In this document: positions 31,621 through 43,975 of the stretch, piece after piece | Position numbering within the stretch: position 1 is the first letter of the stretch | Layout of the letters: every line of letters starts with the position of its first letter | Assembly (NCBI GenBank): GCA_963678705.1 | Contig: OY783208.1 | Location: forward strand, 10,025,282 to 10,089,281 | DNA from: Panorpa germanica | Lineage: Eukaryota; Arthropoda; Insecta; Mecoptera; Panorpidae | Length of the DNA: 64,000 nucleotides | Reading direction: 5' to 3' | Notes under the pieces: generated by a model | The model's database searches: none | Told to the model about the DNA's origin: nothing | Seen by the model: only the letters and a program-made list of their open reading frames with translations | Position numbers and translations under genes: made by a program

Positions 31621-34190
31621 CGTCAATGGCAAATATTTGCGAACGACACTGCTTCGTTGCAGGTTATAATTAATATTTAATATTTCATTGAAAAAGCCAA
31701 TGTGATTATTCCCAGTTATAAAAATATCTGGAAACAGCAATATCATAATAAGCATACAGTTTAAAAAGTTTGTTTTATTTGTGAAGAAGCGCAACAATTG
31801 TTGCATAGCAAATGATAATAACGATGACGATAAGATGGACCTGTTTCAGACCAATTATATGATTAGCCATGTAACTGCTCGAAATTTGCAATTGTTATTG
31901 GTCACTTTGTCAATCTAGATGAATTAGAGATTATAACGGTTGGTATTGTGCAATACGCATGGTATACTGATGCCACTCAAATCAGAATGTGCCTGGCCTT
32001 GCAGAAACCAATCTACAACACTGAAGTCAAAAATTCCAGCTCACCCGGAGTAGCCGATTTATAAAACAAGAAAATTGTTCGCTTTAGGTACGAGTATATT
32101 GCACCTAATTTTTACAATTATAATAATGATCTGGAAGTAATTTAAAGTTTTAATTGACTCAGGGTCGTTTAAAGAATGTGATAAAACTGCAGAGTGCATT
32201 CCAGTACTTCGTCCGCAGAAGAAGCTTGGAAACAGTTTGAAATTAATCGCAAAAATGTGTATCGCAACCTGGTAATTTATTACGAGAAACTGTTACACAA
32301 ATAAAAGAAATGTTATAAAGGAAATGAAAGAAATTTTATGAACTATATTCTGTTTTATTCATTTCTACCTTTCAGCCTGTGTACAAAAGGCAGACAAAGT
32401 CACAAGGATAATGCGATTCTCGGCCTCTTACCTAAGATCTGAATAAAGCATTTATACGAATGTAAACGGAGATTGCTGATGCTGTTCAATAAATGGGACC
32501 AGTAATTTCTTTTTATTTTACGGATCTTTACATTGGGAAACCAATGCTAGATTTTGATTGTCGAACGAATAGTAAGTGTTAAATTTTTATTATTGGGTAC
32601 GGTGTTATACTAAGAGCCCTGGAAGTGTACGTATACGGAGCTCAATCGACTCTGCTGCGATAAGGGACCATTTCACTGAGACCTAAAGTAATAATACTTA
32701 TTATTACTTAACAATTCAGATAATTAAAAATATGCTACAACGTAAATAATATTATTAATTTATCAATGATCAAATATAAGACCTGTAATAAATGTATAAA
32801 GCCTACAAAACCCTTTTAATGAACAACTTATCTGGACCCAGGGCTTTTAGTAGGAATTGTGAAGACGCTTTGCCATATGTCGTGGAAAGTTATCGAATTT
32901 TATTAATAAATCAAATACTATCTTATAAAAGGCCATTCGCAGGCCATTCAAATGGAAAATAATGCAGATTACCAAACAATTATGAATAGCGATGAAAAAC
33001 CTTTTTCATAATGTAATTAGTTTTTTTTAAATTATTTATTTTATTAACGATTTATGAGCCACCCGGTATGTCAGACCAACTGATATATTTTAGCATAAGC
33101 TATCAATTTAGCTAAATTTGCATTAAATGTAATTTCGCTTCCTCATTTAAAAGCTGAATGTGAACATAATTTTAGTGCAACAAAATAAACAATGGAAACA
33201 AAAAATTGGATTATTTTGTCATAAAATTTGTAGTGAAAGGAAATCCGAAATGGTTTCCGACAAAAATGCCTTAATCGATATTATAAATTACAGTAAGGAA
33301 TTCGAATCGTATTGGAACAAAAGAAATAATTGTAAATATGGCGTAATGGCGTATATAACGGCCCTTTCGATAAGAATGAGTTTATTTTTTTACGGAGCAT
33401 TAGTAGTACAACGCGGGGTCTTGGTAGAGATGGTTAATTTGAGCCCTTTAAACACAGTTGTTGAGATGTAATTGAAAAGTAGAGTTCTCTTAGCTTAAAC
33501 TTAGAATATTTTTGACGTGACATCTGAAGATACACGTGTGGGTATAGACAGCGATGCTAACTGTTATGTGCAGGATATAACAGAAGTTATTGATATAGAT
33601 GATTGAGATCCAGATTGTATGACTGATAAGTACAGCATTCAAGGAATTAACAGGATATACATGCTTATGAAATTATTATAGGTCATGAAGAAATTGATAT
33701 ACAGGAGTGATTATAAATCCATTTCTATAAGACTTATTCTTATTTAAAAATTCAGCCAATTAAAAAAATGCTACAACGTAAATAATATATATTAAGTTTA
33801 TTATCCTATTTTTGGAAATAGACAGAATGGTTGAAATGGTATTGCAATACTTTCTGGACAGGCCCACATAAAATATAATACATTATATATCGTACCCTAC
33901 AAACTTATTTTCATATCCCGTCACATTCACCAGTTTTTATTTGTGGTTTAATGATAATGTGATTTACATTATACGGGTGAAAGTAGAAGTTTCGAGAACG
34001 CGATCTCTTACAAAATGCTACATTTACAATTCAATATGAATCAATAGAATCCGGTTCATGGTAGTTCATACCATTGTCGAAATGTATTTCAAGAAGGCGT
34101 GCATTAATGTAAAGGATAATGCAGTGTTTTTATGGGTCATTTTCCCATAAAAGTAAAAAAGTAAAATAAGTTACTAGAGCCCCGTTCATC
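31621..34190. other. Non-coding interval with degraded repeats
   Basis: May include further decayed P-like sequence to about 32300. The string aaatgctacaacgtaaataa recurs near 32733 and 33768, so a dispersed repeat is present twice. The open frame at 33160-33471 has no recognised domain. 34195-34232 resembles the leader of LRR2. Confidence 0.4.
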
Positions 34191-34294
34191 GAAGCAGTGT
34201 ATATTAAGAATTACAGTGTGTGTAGAGTGATCTTATGTGACGGGGCTGACATTTTCAATAAAATTGTTTTTAACAAGAAAAAATCAGAATCGAA

Positions 34295-34419
34295 ATGTGC
34301 GACATAACAACAATCCTAGTTGTTGTAATTGTTGTAAGTGTGAACGCTCAGACAAGCTCTGTTAACCCATCCCTTTATTTGGATGATGAACAAGTGTCAA
34401 AAAGACACAGCGAGCAAGG
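34295..34419 (+). pseudogene. LRR3: signal-peptide exon of a third LRR receptor copy
   Basis: ATG in the context cgaaATGTGC opens MCDITTILVVVIVVSVNAQT, a clear signal peptide, then SLYLDDEQ, matching SLFWLDDGNQ of LRR2. The frame ends at a possible donor CAAG|GTACAA near 34419. No leucine-rich repeats of this family follow in the next kb, so the rest is deleted or far away. It shares the leader-like segment at 34195-34232 with LRR2. Confidence 0.55.
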
Positions 34420-35863
34420 TACAAAACTACTAAAAGTGTTGATCCACTAAATATTACTTTCGGCTCCTAGAAACTAGAAAGTAGTAGTTCATTAACTCTC
34501 GTATATTAAATAAAATTTAAGACTTCTGAGTAATATGAATTTCATGATTAGTGTGGTATTAATTAATATGAAATAATAATGAGAATAGAAAAATGTATCG
34601 GAGCAGACATCAGCCTCACTTCCCAACATTTAGTGGGCACACGAGCCCTAAACAATTCACAATTAGTAATAAGGATTGCGATATAACTGGCACGCCAGTT
34701 AAATTTGTTCATTGATAGTGCGTTATTATTGAATAATATTTTAACTTGTTTTCAGGACTTAAACGAATTAAATAGATTATGAAAGAGAGGTGATTGCGTT
34801 TCAATTAGAAACATCCTAGATTCATTTAAATTTCGTTTATTGCTATAAAACAATGGCAAATATACTAATTTTGAGCCGAATTGACTAATTGATTTACAAA
34901 TGTGAAGAATGACCGTGCAAATTGTGCAACGGTCATCCGTTGTGTTTCTTGCAAGCGCAATAGCATTTGACTATTGCAAAATTGCATGAAAAATTGACAA
35001 GAAAAACGAATCAAACAAGAGTCTGTGAACACACATCCTTAACTTATTAAGGATCTGAGAAATTAAGAAGATTTTGAAACAAAGTTGATTATTTTTCAAT
35101 TAGAAATAACTACTTCATTAAGTTCAAGGGCAATATTAATTTGTAGGATTTCACCTAGTTACAGGGGTAATATGGGGACCACCCCTTCTCAGTGACGCTT
35201 TTTTGAGAAAATTGTGCAACGGTCATCCGTTTGAGACAAATTGGATTATTTTTTCAATTAGAAAGCATGTCCTAGATTCCGTTAATTTGTTTGTAGTTTT
35301 TAAACAAGAACTAAAAACGTTCCGAGGTTGGCATCTCGAATCGTTTTCCATGGACATTGCGTTGATATTTGTCTGCCCAAATATAATGGCTGAACTCCCA
35401 CCATTAAGACACCTGGAAATAAAGTGCTGTAAATATCCTTTCTGGCCTTCCTTAGGCTCTTTAGAGACTATAAAATTCTTACAAAGTCTCAGGATGTCAG
35501 AATTAAGATACATTCATAATGCTGGACTTATGAAGCTATTTCGCAGCTGCGTGAACGTGGCATCGCTGGATATTGATGGAAAAGCGATGAGTTTTTTAAC
35601 GCAGCTTTGTTTAAAACAATTGAGAGAATGCCAAATCTAAAGGAAATTAAAATTGCACATGACAGGAGAGATTCCGATTACACGGCGTTGATGCATTGGC
35701 TCTCTACTAGTAACACTTTGACGACAGTAAATTTAAGATGGTTCCAAGGTTTGAAGAACAAAGATATCCTAATGCTGATCCAGGGTTTCAACATTTTACA
35801 GGTGAGTTTTAAAACTACCATTTTAATTATTTCCTATAGATTAAAAGTGTGTCCAAAATGTGT

Positions 35864-36232
35864 GCGAGAGAGAAAGGTATATGTTCACATTTGTGCTCTA
35901 TGCGCATGCGTCGAAAGTGACAGCTGTCTAGATATAAGTATTAATATTCTATTAAGATATAATAAATATTAAATATGTAAAGAAATTAGTTGGTACAAAG
36001 CTCGTCTGTCGATAAAACAGTGACCGTTCAGTGAAAACATATACTCATTTTTAGTTATAGTTATATTTATATATAGTTTATTTATATTAATACACATCTA
36101 CATTATTCTAGATCAATGTAATGTCATATTTAACAACTGTCACGTATTATATCTAGACAGCTCTGACTTGACAACTGTCACTTTCGACGCATGCGCGTAG
36201 AAAACAAATAGAAACGTATACCTTTATCTCGC
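35864..36232. mobile_element. MITE-like element with ~60-bp inverted ends
   Basis: The left arm gcgagagagaaaggtat...gcgcatgcgtcgaaagtgac is repeated inverted at the right (gtcactttcgacgcatgcgc ... cctttatctcgc). Inner parts also pair (ctgtctagatataa). Short, non-coding, and placed wholly within an intron. Confidence 0.75.
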
Positions 36233-36415
36233 TATGAGCCTACATATTTCGTCATACAAATATGGCCGACCATTTCTAACGCTAAAACTACAATTCAAAT
36301 TTTTAATTGCTATATCTCCGTCAACATTTAGATATTTAATAAAACAGACACGCCAATACACATTTATTAACATCTATCGACCACTAAGAAATGAGGACAC
36401 AAGCCCATTGCTCTA
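36233..36415 (-). repeat. Repeat family R1, partial copy C
   Basis: Inverse of 48650-48790: atacaaatatggccgacc, gctatatctccgtcaac, atttagatatttaataaa, acacgccaatacacatttat. Abuts the MITE directly. Confidence 0.7.
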
Positions 36416-36717
36416 AATAACTGGTATTTTTTTGCAGAATTTGGAACTTAGTGGAAAACCAGATTTACTACTGAAAATAACGGAAGTTCTGGCGCAACAA
36501 AAATACAGGACGAATACTTTAGACGTAACGTTTCATGATGCCGAAATTCATAAAGGGGTTTGTACTAACAACTTTAATAACATTTATAAAATACATAAAC
36601 TAAAACATTGCCCCTGGAGGTTATGTGACATCTTTAACATTGTTTTAATTTCTATTTATTTTGCAGGACATTCTAAAAGGAAGCTATCATCCTCTACTGC
36701 GAGTGCATTTTAAATAG

Positions 36718-37779
36718 AGTTCAATGGTTTTTAACTCTTGTATATTATTAACAAAATTAACTAATTAACGCGAAAAACGCGTTTAAAAATTTCAAAGAAA
36801 AACGAAACCAGACCAGAGAGGTGTTTGTGGTTTTTAAACAATAACTACTTTATTAAATTAGAGCCCAATGAAGATTCGCCCCTAAATTGGATTAGATATT
36901 GTGAAATATTGTATAACTCACTGACAGATCTGTTGCATCCGGTTTCTAATGGACAACTGCAGTTTAACTACAGTTTGGATTAATTTCCACACAAAAAAAT
37001 GCTAGTCAGTTGCACACCCTGTGCTTTTTAATATTATGCTGGAAAAATCTATGCGTTTATGGAACAAAGTTCTCCTTTTAAATTTACATAAGACAATAAG
37101 AATGGACTAAGCTCGGATCTGATCGGATCGTGTTAAACTGAAGGATCTTGTGTAAGCGTGTAAAACGACCTTAATATTATACAGGCTATCTGAAGTTACT
37201 ATACTCCATTAAAACGAAATTAATTATCGAACCCTGAGTAATGGTTTAAGGGTGTATTTTAAGATTTTTATAACTTTTATATTATTATTTTGTTGTTTAC
37301 CATATAATAAAGGACACGTATATATTACCTCAGTTAGCCTGTATATTGTACTTGTGAATCAGCGACTAATTAAAGGACTCCACCACAGATCCTTCCTACT
37401 GAAATGACGAGCAGGACTCCGCATGAGCTGTCGCAATTGAAAAGAAATGTGGTAACCTTAATTAATAAATAAATCTACGTAAATATTCTAGGAGTACACT
37501 AAAGTGCATGAACACCATCATCGTCGACAAATAATTTGCAGAAGAAAGCGTGTTTGTAACCACGTCCTCAAGTTATAGACACAAGACTATTGGACCTACT
37601 GTTCTGGTTCTGATGAAGCGCTCTGGTCATTAAGTCAATCTTCTTGCTTTAGTTCAGGTTATTGAAGATGTCTTGGAAGTTGTTCAGCAGGTTTGGAAAT
37701 TAAATTGTTGCAATCTGTAGCATCACGTTGCTGTTATGTTTTGTGCTCTGCAGAGAAAGTGAATTATTCTGCGAAAAGA
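36718..37779. other. Non-coding interval
   Basis: No gene or clear repeat recognised; a ggatctgatcggatcgtg segment at about 37115 is a small imperfect direct repeat. Confidence 0.35.
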
Positions 37780-37784
37780 AAATT

Positions 37785-37994
37785 AAAATGGTAAAAACTG
37801 AATTATTAAATACAGACAAATGCCAAATATTTTTGAGAAAACGTGGAGAACTAAAAGGGAGGGATCCAGACGCAAAGAGTGTGGACACCGAAGGCAAGTT
37901 CATCCATGTTAATCTACCTCCAGATCGAGATGGAGGCATGCCAAAATATAGAGACGTTTATATAATATTAATAAACAGAAGTCAAAGTCATTAA
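37785..37994 (+). repeat. Duplicated unknown coding-like fragment, copy 1
   Basis: An open frame, MVKTELLNTDKCQIFLRKRG then DPDAKSVDTEGKF and DRDGGMPKYRDVY, is shared at nucleotide level with 39316-39510. The two copies share gatccagacgcaaagagtgt, ggacaccgaagg and gatggaggcatgccaaaata. Not recognised as any family. Could be a piece of a gene or of a transposon. Confidence 0.5.
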
Positions 37995-39315
37995 ATGATA
38001 ACTACATCAATTTTATTTAAACCTTTTTCACAGAGCAATGTATTTCACAAGGTATCATTTATGCACGAAATTATTTACTAATTAAAAAGGCATAACTATG
38101 CATAAGACATTGTTTAAATGAATTGACATTTTACACCGTAATAACATAAATTTATTTAGGTCAATGAATCACAGTGTATATGAATCGCAGATAAACAAAA
38201 TCAATAATCCCGCCAAAACAAAAAGTAGAAGAAAAATTGATAAATCTATTCTTTTATATGCCATTACCAATTTAAATTTAAATTAGTTCTTTAGAATGTT
38301 TACTGTTTTAATTTTAAATTGAATCCTATATTGTATTTTGTACATTTAAATATTTAATGCACTAGTGCCCCGATTGAAGTCATTTTAAAATCTAGTAATT
38401 AGTTCACATTTCGATAAGTATTGCTAAAGTACTTAGGTTTTTAAAGAATATACGTAATATATTCGAGTACCAATTAATAAATACTGGTTGAAATACATTG
38501 TTATACGAATTGCCAGTCTTTTTTCAGTAACAATTAACGACACAAATCGGGGCCGTGATTTTTCAAAGGCCAGTGTAATATAAAAACAAACTTGTTAACC
38601 AAAATAAAAAAGAACTAATAAAATGAAAATAATACTTAATGATACAGACGCAGCTTTCATATTATTTTAAGGATTTTCACGACTATTGAAAATAATTAAA
38701 TTTCTGACTTAGAATCTATTTAATTCAAACCAATATTAAAACCAGGTGTAGTATAAAAGTGCGTCACTAGTATTTACCTGAGTCCCTGCAGTAAAACTTT
38801 TTTAGCATGGTTCGGTGTAATGTAGTTGGTAATTCCTCCTCTGGTATGCTCCAGTTCTACAGATCTACAAATAAAACAATAAATATTACAAGATCTGTAA
38901 AAGATGCCTCTAAAATGCGTTAAAGAAACAATTGCTCAGATCTTCTTAAAGGACAAATTTAATAAATTCTTCAAGGCTCATTAAGTCGCTGTGGTTCATC
39001 ATTGCAGATCAATTTTACATCCGTTAAATTATTATTTCATATAAATTTAAAAGCTATATTTTAAAATGCGTTAGTAAATTTAATTAATTAGTAGAACCTA
39101 CCATTCTTATGAGAAACTTCTCGACGAATACTGGTCGTTAATGCTACGAAGATAAATTCTTAGCACACGAAGACTATCTGCATGCACAAGAAGGTCATGA
39201 AGAAGCAGTCTTTAGCAGCTCCTGCTATATCATTACGTCTTTATCTATGTTTTATCCTTTCGGCATATTAATCTGTGAAAATGAAGTTTTTTTATTAATA
39301 ACGAGGTCTGAACGT
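37995..39315. other. Non-coding interval
   Basis: AT-rich, no supported gene, no recognised repeat. Splice-like strings occur but no exon can be justified. Confidence 0.35.
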
Positions 39316-39510
39316 ATAATGCTAACAACAGACAAATACAAAATATTTGAAGGAAAATGTAGAGAACTGTGAGGATGGGATCCAGACGCAAAGAGTGTGG
39401 ACACCGAAGGTAAGTTCACTCAAATTAATCTACCTCCACATAGCATTCATGCTCCATCGAGATCGAGATGGAGGCATGCCAAAATATAGAGGCCTTTACA
39501 TAATTAATTA
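39316..39510 (+). repeat. Duplicated unknown coding-like fragment, copy 2
   Basis: Diverged copy of 37785-37960 with a stop (gaactgtgagg) in the frame and a 12-bp insertion-like segment (catagcattcatgctcc). In this copy the shared segment is followed by gaag|gtaagttc, a donor-like site replaced by gaaggcaagttc in copy 1. Confidence 0.5.
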
Positions 39511-39599
39511 AAAAGCATAAGTTAGGCATACAAGTTTTTTAAAATGAATTTATTTTACAATGTAATGTTTTTGTGTGTAATGTTATGTGTAATGTAATG

Positions 39600-40130
39600 T
39601 AATTCAGGAAAATGCACTGGCTTATGGGAAAACATTCTCAGCTTACAGAGCACAACAAACTGTTATTGTATAAGCAAATACTGAAACTTAAAACTGAAAC
39701 TTGGTGTTGTACCAAGAAAACAAAATTAACAAAAATCCGAACTTTCCAAAACAAAGTACTACGGAGCATTACAAATGCGCCCTGGTACATACGGAATGAT
39801 AATTTACACCGTGATCTAAAGATGCCCACCGTAGACGAAGAAGTCAGGAAGGCAGCAAGCAAACATCTACTGCGACTGCAGAACCACCAGAATGAAGAAG
39901 TTCTGCAGCTGCTTTATAACAGAGAGAATCTGCGCAGATTGAAGAGGACCAAGCCGGAAGACTTGACCTTGTGATTCTGCTACTACAAACCACACATGTG
40001 TTTTTTTTTGTGATGTTTAAAATTTTGGAACTTAAAACTTAAAAATTTAACTTTTTATATACAAACTACTAGATAAGACACGCTTAGTTGTAATATTCTT
40101 TGTAAATAAAAAAATATATATATATAACTT
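39600..40130 (+). mobile_element. jockey-clade LINE, 5'-truncated, reverse transcriptase C-terminus and tail
   Basis: 39612-39974 encodes the end of ORF2: WLMGKHSQLTEHNKLLLYKQ, then FQNKVLRSITNAPWYIRND, LHRDLKMPTVDEEVRKAA and LRRLKRTKPEDLTL. This is the conserved jockey-type C-terminal region after the RT thumb. The usual Y/G-rich block after LLLYKQILK is shortened to a few residues. A 3' stretch ends in an A-rich then (TA)n tail at about 40108-40128, as expected of target-primed insertion. Confidence 0.8.
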
Positions 40131-40440
40131 GATTTAAAGGCATTCCAACTTGAAACATCACCGTAGAAATAAGATACCGAGATACAAGGTAATTCAATAT
40201 CGTTATTAGTATGGCTGCTTCAATTACTTAAATTTAGAGATGATTCCGGTTCAGAATCTGGAAGGATTGCATTGACTACGGACTGTAATCCGTAAATCTA
40301 AATATTTGTTGTAAATATCAGCACGAATATCATCTATTCTTTTTATTTCAGAAACGTTGTCAATACTTAGCTCCTGTATTGAAGTGCAAGTTTCTTGAAA
40401 TTCGTCATACAGAGGAAAACATATTTATTTAGAAGATCTT
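40131..40440 (-). pseudogene. Retrotransposon gag relic (DUF1759-like)
   Basis: Minus-strand pieces read LYDEFQETCTSIQELSIDN, then RIDDIRADIYNKYLDL (about 40430-40310). In another frame they read IELPCISVSYFYGD followed by VSSWNAFKS (about 40195-40140), matching the LP.I.LP.F.GD...W..F signature of BEL/Pao-type gag. At least one frameshift. It ends exactly where the jockey tail begins, so the LINE inserted into it. The rest of gag is not seen on the other side. Confidence 0.5.
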
Positions 40441-41299
40441 ATTTTTTGAATATTATAACTGAAAGGATCATTTACATTTATTTTATCAATTATTTGTTAT
40501 GAATATCTAAAGTAAGTTAACATACGATTACCTTATACTTTATATCTTTGTTATATTTACTTAATATATAGGAAATGAACTCATTATTTACATCTACTAT
40601 GAATGGTGACTTGAAATATTAAATAACTCTAATATTATGTTGACTTAAATAACAAATAACTTTTAACGCATTTGAACATAAACAAAATAGTACCATTAAA
40701 AATAACTATAAATTAGAACCTTAAGTGTTTCTCAGAAATATAAACATTTCCTCGCGACCATTGTGACCTATTTAAAAAATGATTACCTAAACAAAAAAGC
40801 CAGCATAAATACATTTGTTTGTGACCATTCCAGTTAATCTGTAGAATAACACCACAATAGCTGTACGTGTTATATTGATTCAGTAATAGTCAATTTTTAT
40901 CGCAAACTATTGACATTGCCACAAATTAGATTTAAGAAACAAATGTCGAAAAAGACACAAAAGCACAAAGTGCAAAAGAAACAAACAAAAGTGTTAATTC
41001 ACAAAACAAGAAGGATTCAAAAACGAATCAAAGTCAAACAAACAAGTAAAATAAAGATTAACAAATAAATTAGAAATTAGTGTATTAAAATAATCAACCA
41101 ACTAACAATTAATATTAACGTCATACATAAATATATAATAATCAAACCTAACAAGAAACAAGTGTAACTTAGCATTTGAATTTATTAAATAAAATACAGT
41201 TTTTTAAATATATGTTTCATTCTAATACTAATGTCAACAAATACTAACAACCTATAAACAACGCAACTTGTAAAGTAAATTAATCTACTAAAATATAAA
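40441..41299. other. Non-coding interval
   Basis: AT-rich; a short Lys-rich open stretch near 40940-41060 (KKTQKHKVQKKQTK-like) is low-complexity and not convincing as a gene. Confidence 0.35.
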
Positions 41300-42518
41300 T
41301 CTATACTAATATTATAAAGCTGCAGAGTTTGTTTGTTTGTTTGTTTGTTTGAACGCGCTAATCTCCGAAACTACTGGTTCGAATTGAATAATTCTTTTTG
41401 TGTTGGATAGTCCAGTTATCGAGGAAGGCTATAGGCTATATAACATCACGCTACGACCAATAGGAGCAAAGATATAGTGGTAAATGTGTAAAAAACGGGA
41501 GAAATTATTTCATCTTTGAAGCCTTCCGTTGCGTGCGCCGTGAAAACGGTTCAAGATACACAAAAAATATGTATTAAAGAATAATAGCTCTTTTAATGAT
41601 CTAAAAAACAGTCCGCGATAGTATATGTTTATCTTTTAAGATTAACTCACAAAAACCGTTTTTATGGTACCTAATTTGGTCGAAATAATTTGTTTAAGTT
41701 GTACCAACATAATAATATTAATCTTTATTCAAATAAATATGTTGTTGGTTAAGAGTACTTCATTGTGAATAAAATTGTCTTTGACATAACTTAATTTCAA
41801 CAAAAAACTTTAAAGATTACAATGATAAATAAATAACTCCGAAACAAAACCAACTCGCTCTCTGCGCTGGCCGGCGCGGCGGGAGAGAGGCGGTGCTTGC
41901 GGGGAAGCCGGGAGGGGGTGTAGCTCAACGAGATACCATGCCGCGCGGCTCACTCGCGCGGTCGGCTCCCTACTGAACGATTGAATGCAGCGCTAATTTG
42001 TTTATGCGATATAATTATCATCGTAATATTACTTTTTATACACAGTTTCATTTTGTAGTTGTTTTCTATATAGTAGGTACTTTATTTGTTTTAGGATAGT
42101 ATTTAGTTACACAATAATAACACTTTTTTGTTTTTATGTAGATTATTAATTTATATATATAAATTACGTGTCACTGTGTTGTCCGCTATGGACTCCTAAA
42201 CTACTTAACCGATTTTAATGAAATTTGTACACCGTGTGCAGTTTGACCCAACTTGAAAGATAGGATAGCTTACATCTCAATTTATTTATCTTATCAATTT
42301 ATTTATCTTATTGCTAATTATTTGTCTATTAATTATCTGTATATGACATATGACATCGGGCGACGATGATGGCGACATCTGTTGACTAGATTGAGTAAAT
42401 ATTCTGTTGAGTAAATCGAAATCTGTTAACTAGATTGAGTAAATATTCAATAGATGGCGCTATGTAATGTAATATGACAAAAACGTTAGGCACAGCAACG
42501 CGTGGCCGGGACAGCTAG
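41300..42518 (+). mobile_element. Non-autonomous Helitron (possibly two nested units)
   Basis: Starts A|TCTATACTAATATTATAAAG with a (GTTT)n tract, a 5' terminus common in lepidopteran repeats, and ends GGGACAGCTAG|T at 42518. No ORF. A GC-rich block at 41860-41975 contrasts with its surroundings. A second start-like sequence (atatataaattacgtgtcac) lies at 42155, so 42150-42518 may be a separate element of the same type sharing the 3' end. Contains direct repeats of gttgactagattgagtaaat (42379 and 42426). Confidence 0.65.
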
Positions 42519-43344
42519 TTTGTTAATATTTTCGGCTCTCAGAAAATATATAACTAGTAGATTGAATGGAATGCAACTTAGCATTTAGTTTTCTTAATAC
42601 TGCCATGATGATAATAAATATGATTTAATATTTAATAAGTAGAGTAAAGAGTAGTAAATAAGTTATAGCTATTAAGTAAATACCTAATTAATCAACTTTG
42701 TGGGGTTGAGGTATAAACAAATAAAATATATACCTACGAAATCAACTTTGTGGGGTTCAGGTATAAATGACCATCTCTATGAGAACGAATGTAAAATATA
42801 ATATTGAAAGCAATTATACTGGGCAATTATTACTGGGTATAAACAAGATGCAAATAGGGTTAGTAATTATTTATCGTTTACATCAAAAACTAGATCTTAT
42901 ATGCAGTATTTTTATGCTCCAGATAATCAATTCACAGCAATGTTGTAGTTTACTATGCAGAATTTCTATATTTACCTCATAATCAATTTTCGATGATGGT
43001 GTGGATTCACTTTGTCCAATTCACAATGACGGTTCAAAAATGGTTGGTTGACGACATCCGCAACTCGAAGGACCAATGTTTTGTTTGGGTATTTGTATTT
43101 TATACATTTAAGTAAACACCCAAATTAATGTGTATAAATTTGCTGATGATTCGTTTAATAAAACCATTGAAAATTATTTAACCTTTATTTTACATATATG
43201 ATTGTGAAAAATGAACAATGAATGATTAATGAAAAGAAATGATTTAAGTGATGTCATTTACAAAATGATAAGGTGACTGATATAATAAAATAATTTAATA
43301 ATAAAAGAAATATAAAAATATTTAATAAAAGAGATAAATATTGA
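42519..43344. other. Non-coding interval
   Basis: A local duplication of aatcaactttgtggggtt(g/c)agg occurs at 42690 and 42739. No gene supported. Confidence 0.4.
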
Positions 43345-43680
43345 ATTGTTTCTTTAACAACATTAGTTGCAGGAAAATGGTTTTAAAGTTAAATATGTGT
43401 TTTCTTGTTGATTTTAGAGTGATGGATATTGAAACGTTTTAGTACACTCATTACAAGAATACAAATTCTTTCTCAAATGCACCCGCGTGTTTTATAATAT
43501 CCACCTTGTCTACAAACGAATTGTTACATACTTCACAAATAAGATGTTTTAGCTTCGATTTTAATTTTCCACTTTGCAGTTGTTCGTTATTCAGCGGTTC
43601 AGCTGGTTTTTAAACTATGGACTTCTCATGTCCCCCACGACTAGGTGGTGCATCTAGGTGTTATGCTAGGTATATGGGCT
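43345..43680 (-). pseudogene. Zinc-finger relic, third copy of the ZNF2/ZNF3 family
   Basis: Minus strand reads EPLNNEQLQSGKLKSKLKHL and ICEVCNNSFVDKVDI, identical in layout to ZNF2/ZNF3 just before their first finger, followed by the remains of the second finger (CNECTKTFQYPS). It has a frameshift within finger 1 and later stops. Upstream (higher coordinates) it is replaced by repeat R2. Thus the tandem array once had at least three members. Confidence 0.8.
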
Positions 43681-43684
43681 AACT

Positions 43685-43975
43685 TTGGTACCTAATTTAC
43701 GAATCGAAAAAAAAAATGCCAAATTTTATAAAATATTTTATATTTTGTTGAAAAAAATTATTTTATTTAATCAGTTTATATGAAAAATTATTTGCTTTTT
43801 ACGTGTATAATTAATATAGAACGAAATAAATATTTCAATTCAAAAATGGAATTAAAATTTCAAATGAATTGAAATTCACACACAAAACACAGTCGTCACT
43901 TGCGACGGAAATAAACTCTAGTATATAATATGTAAATATACACTTGGAACATTATAATATAGGATTAGTGTTTCG
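43685..43975 (+). repeat. Repeat family R2, partial copy
   Basis: Inverse of the 21490-21850 part of the long copy: ttacgaatcgaaaaaaaaaa, attttgttgaaaaaa, ttcaattcaaaaatgga, and ends with acattataatataggatt. Lies between the zinc-finger relic and the duplicated zinc-finger unit. Confidence 0.6.

Larger units (their letters stand above)
35203..36717 (+). pseudogene. LRR-type (F-box/LRR-like) gene end, three exons, one frameshift
   Basis: Exon a (from about 35230 to 35801) reads LPPLRHLEIKCCKYPFWPSL, an FLQSLRMSEL repeat and NVASLDIDGK. A one-base shift at about 35585 leads to SDEFFNAALFKTIERMPNLK..IKIAHD and ends ILQ|GTGAGT. Exon b (36438-36557) reads NLELSGKPDLLLKI to EIHKG. Exon c (36667-36717) reads DILKGSYHPLLRVHFK and stop. 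All junctions are phase 0 with canonical splice sites. The pattern of irregular LRRs resembles cytosolic F-box/LRR proteins, but no F-box is seen; upstream exons were not found. Intron 1 has acquired a MITE and an R1 fragment. Confidence 0.55.

Noticed and set aside
33160..33471. 103-codon ORF as a gene
   Set aside because: No recognisable motif and no ATG context or neighbouring exon evidence; left as non-coding.
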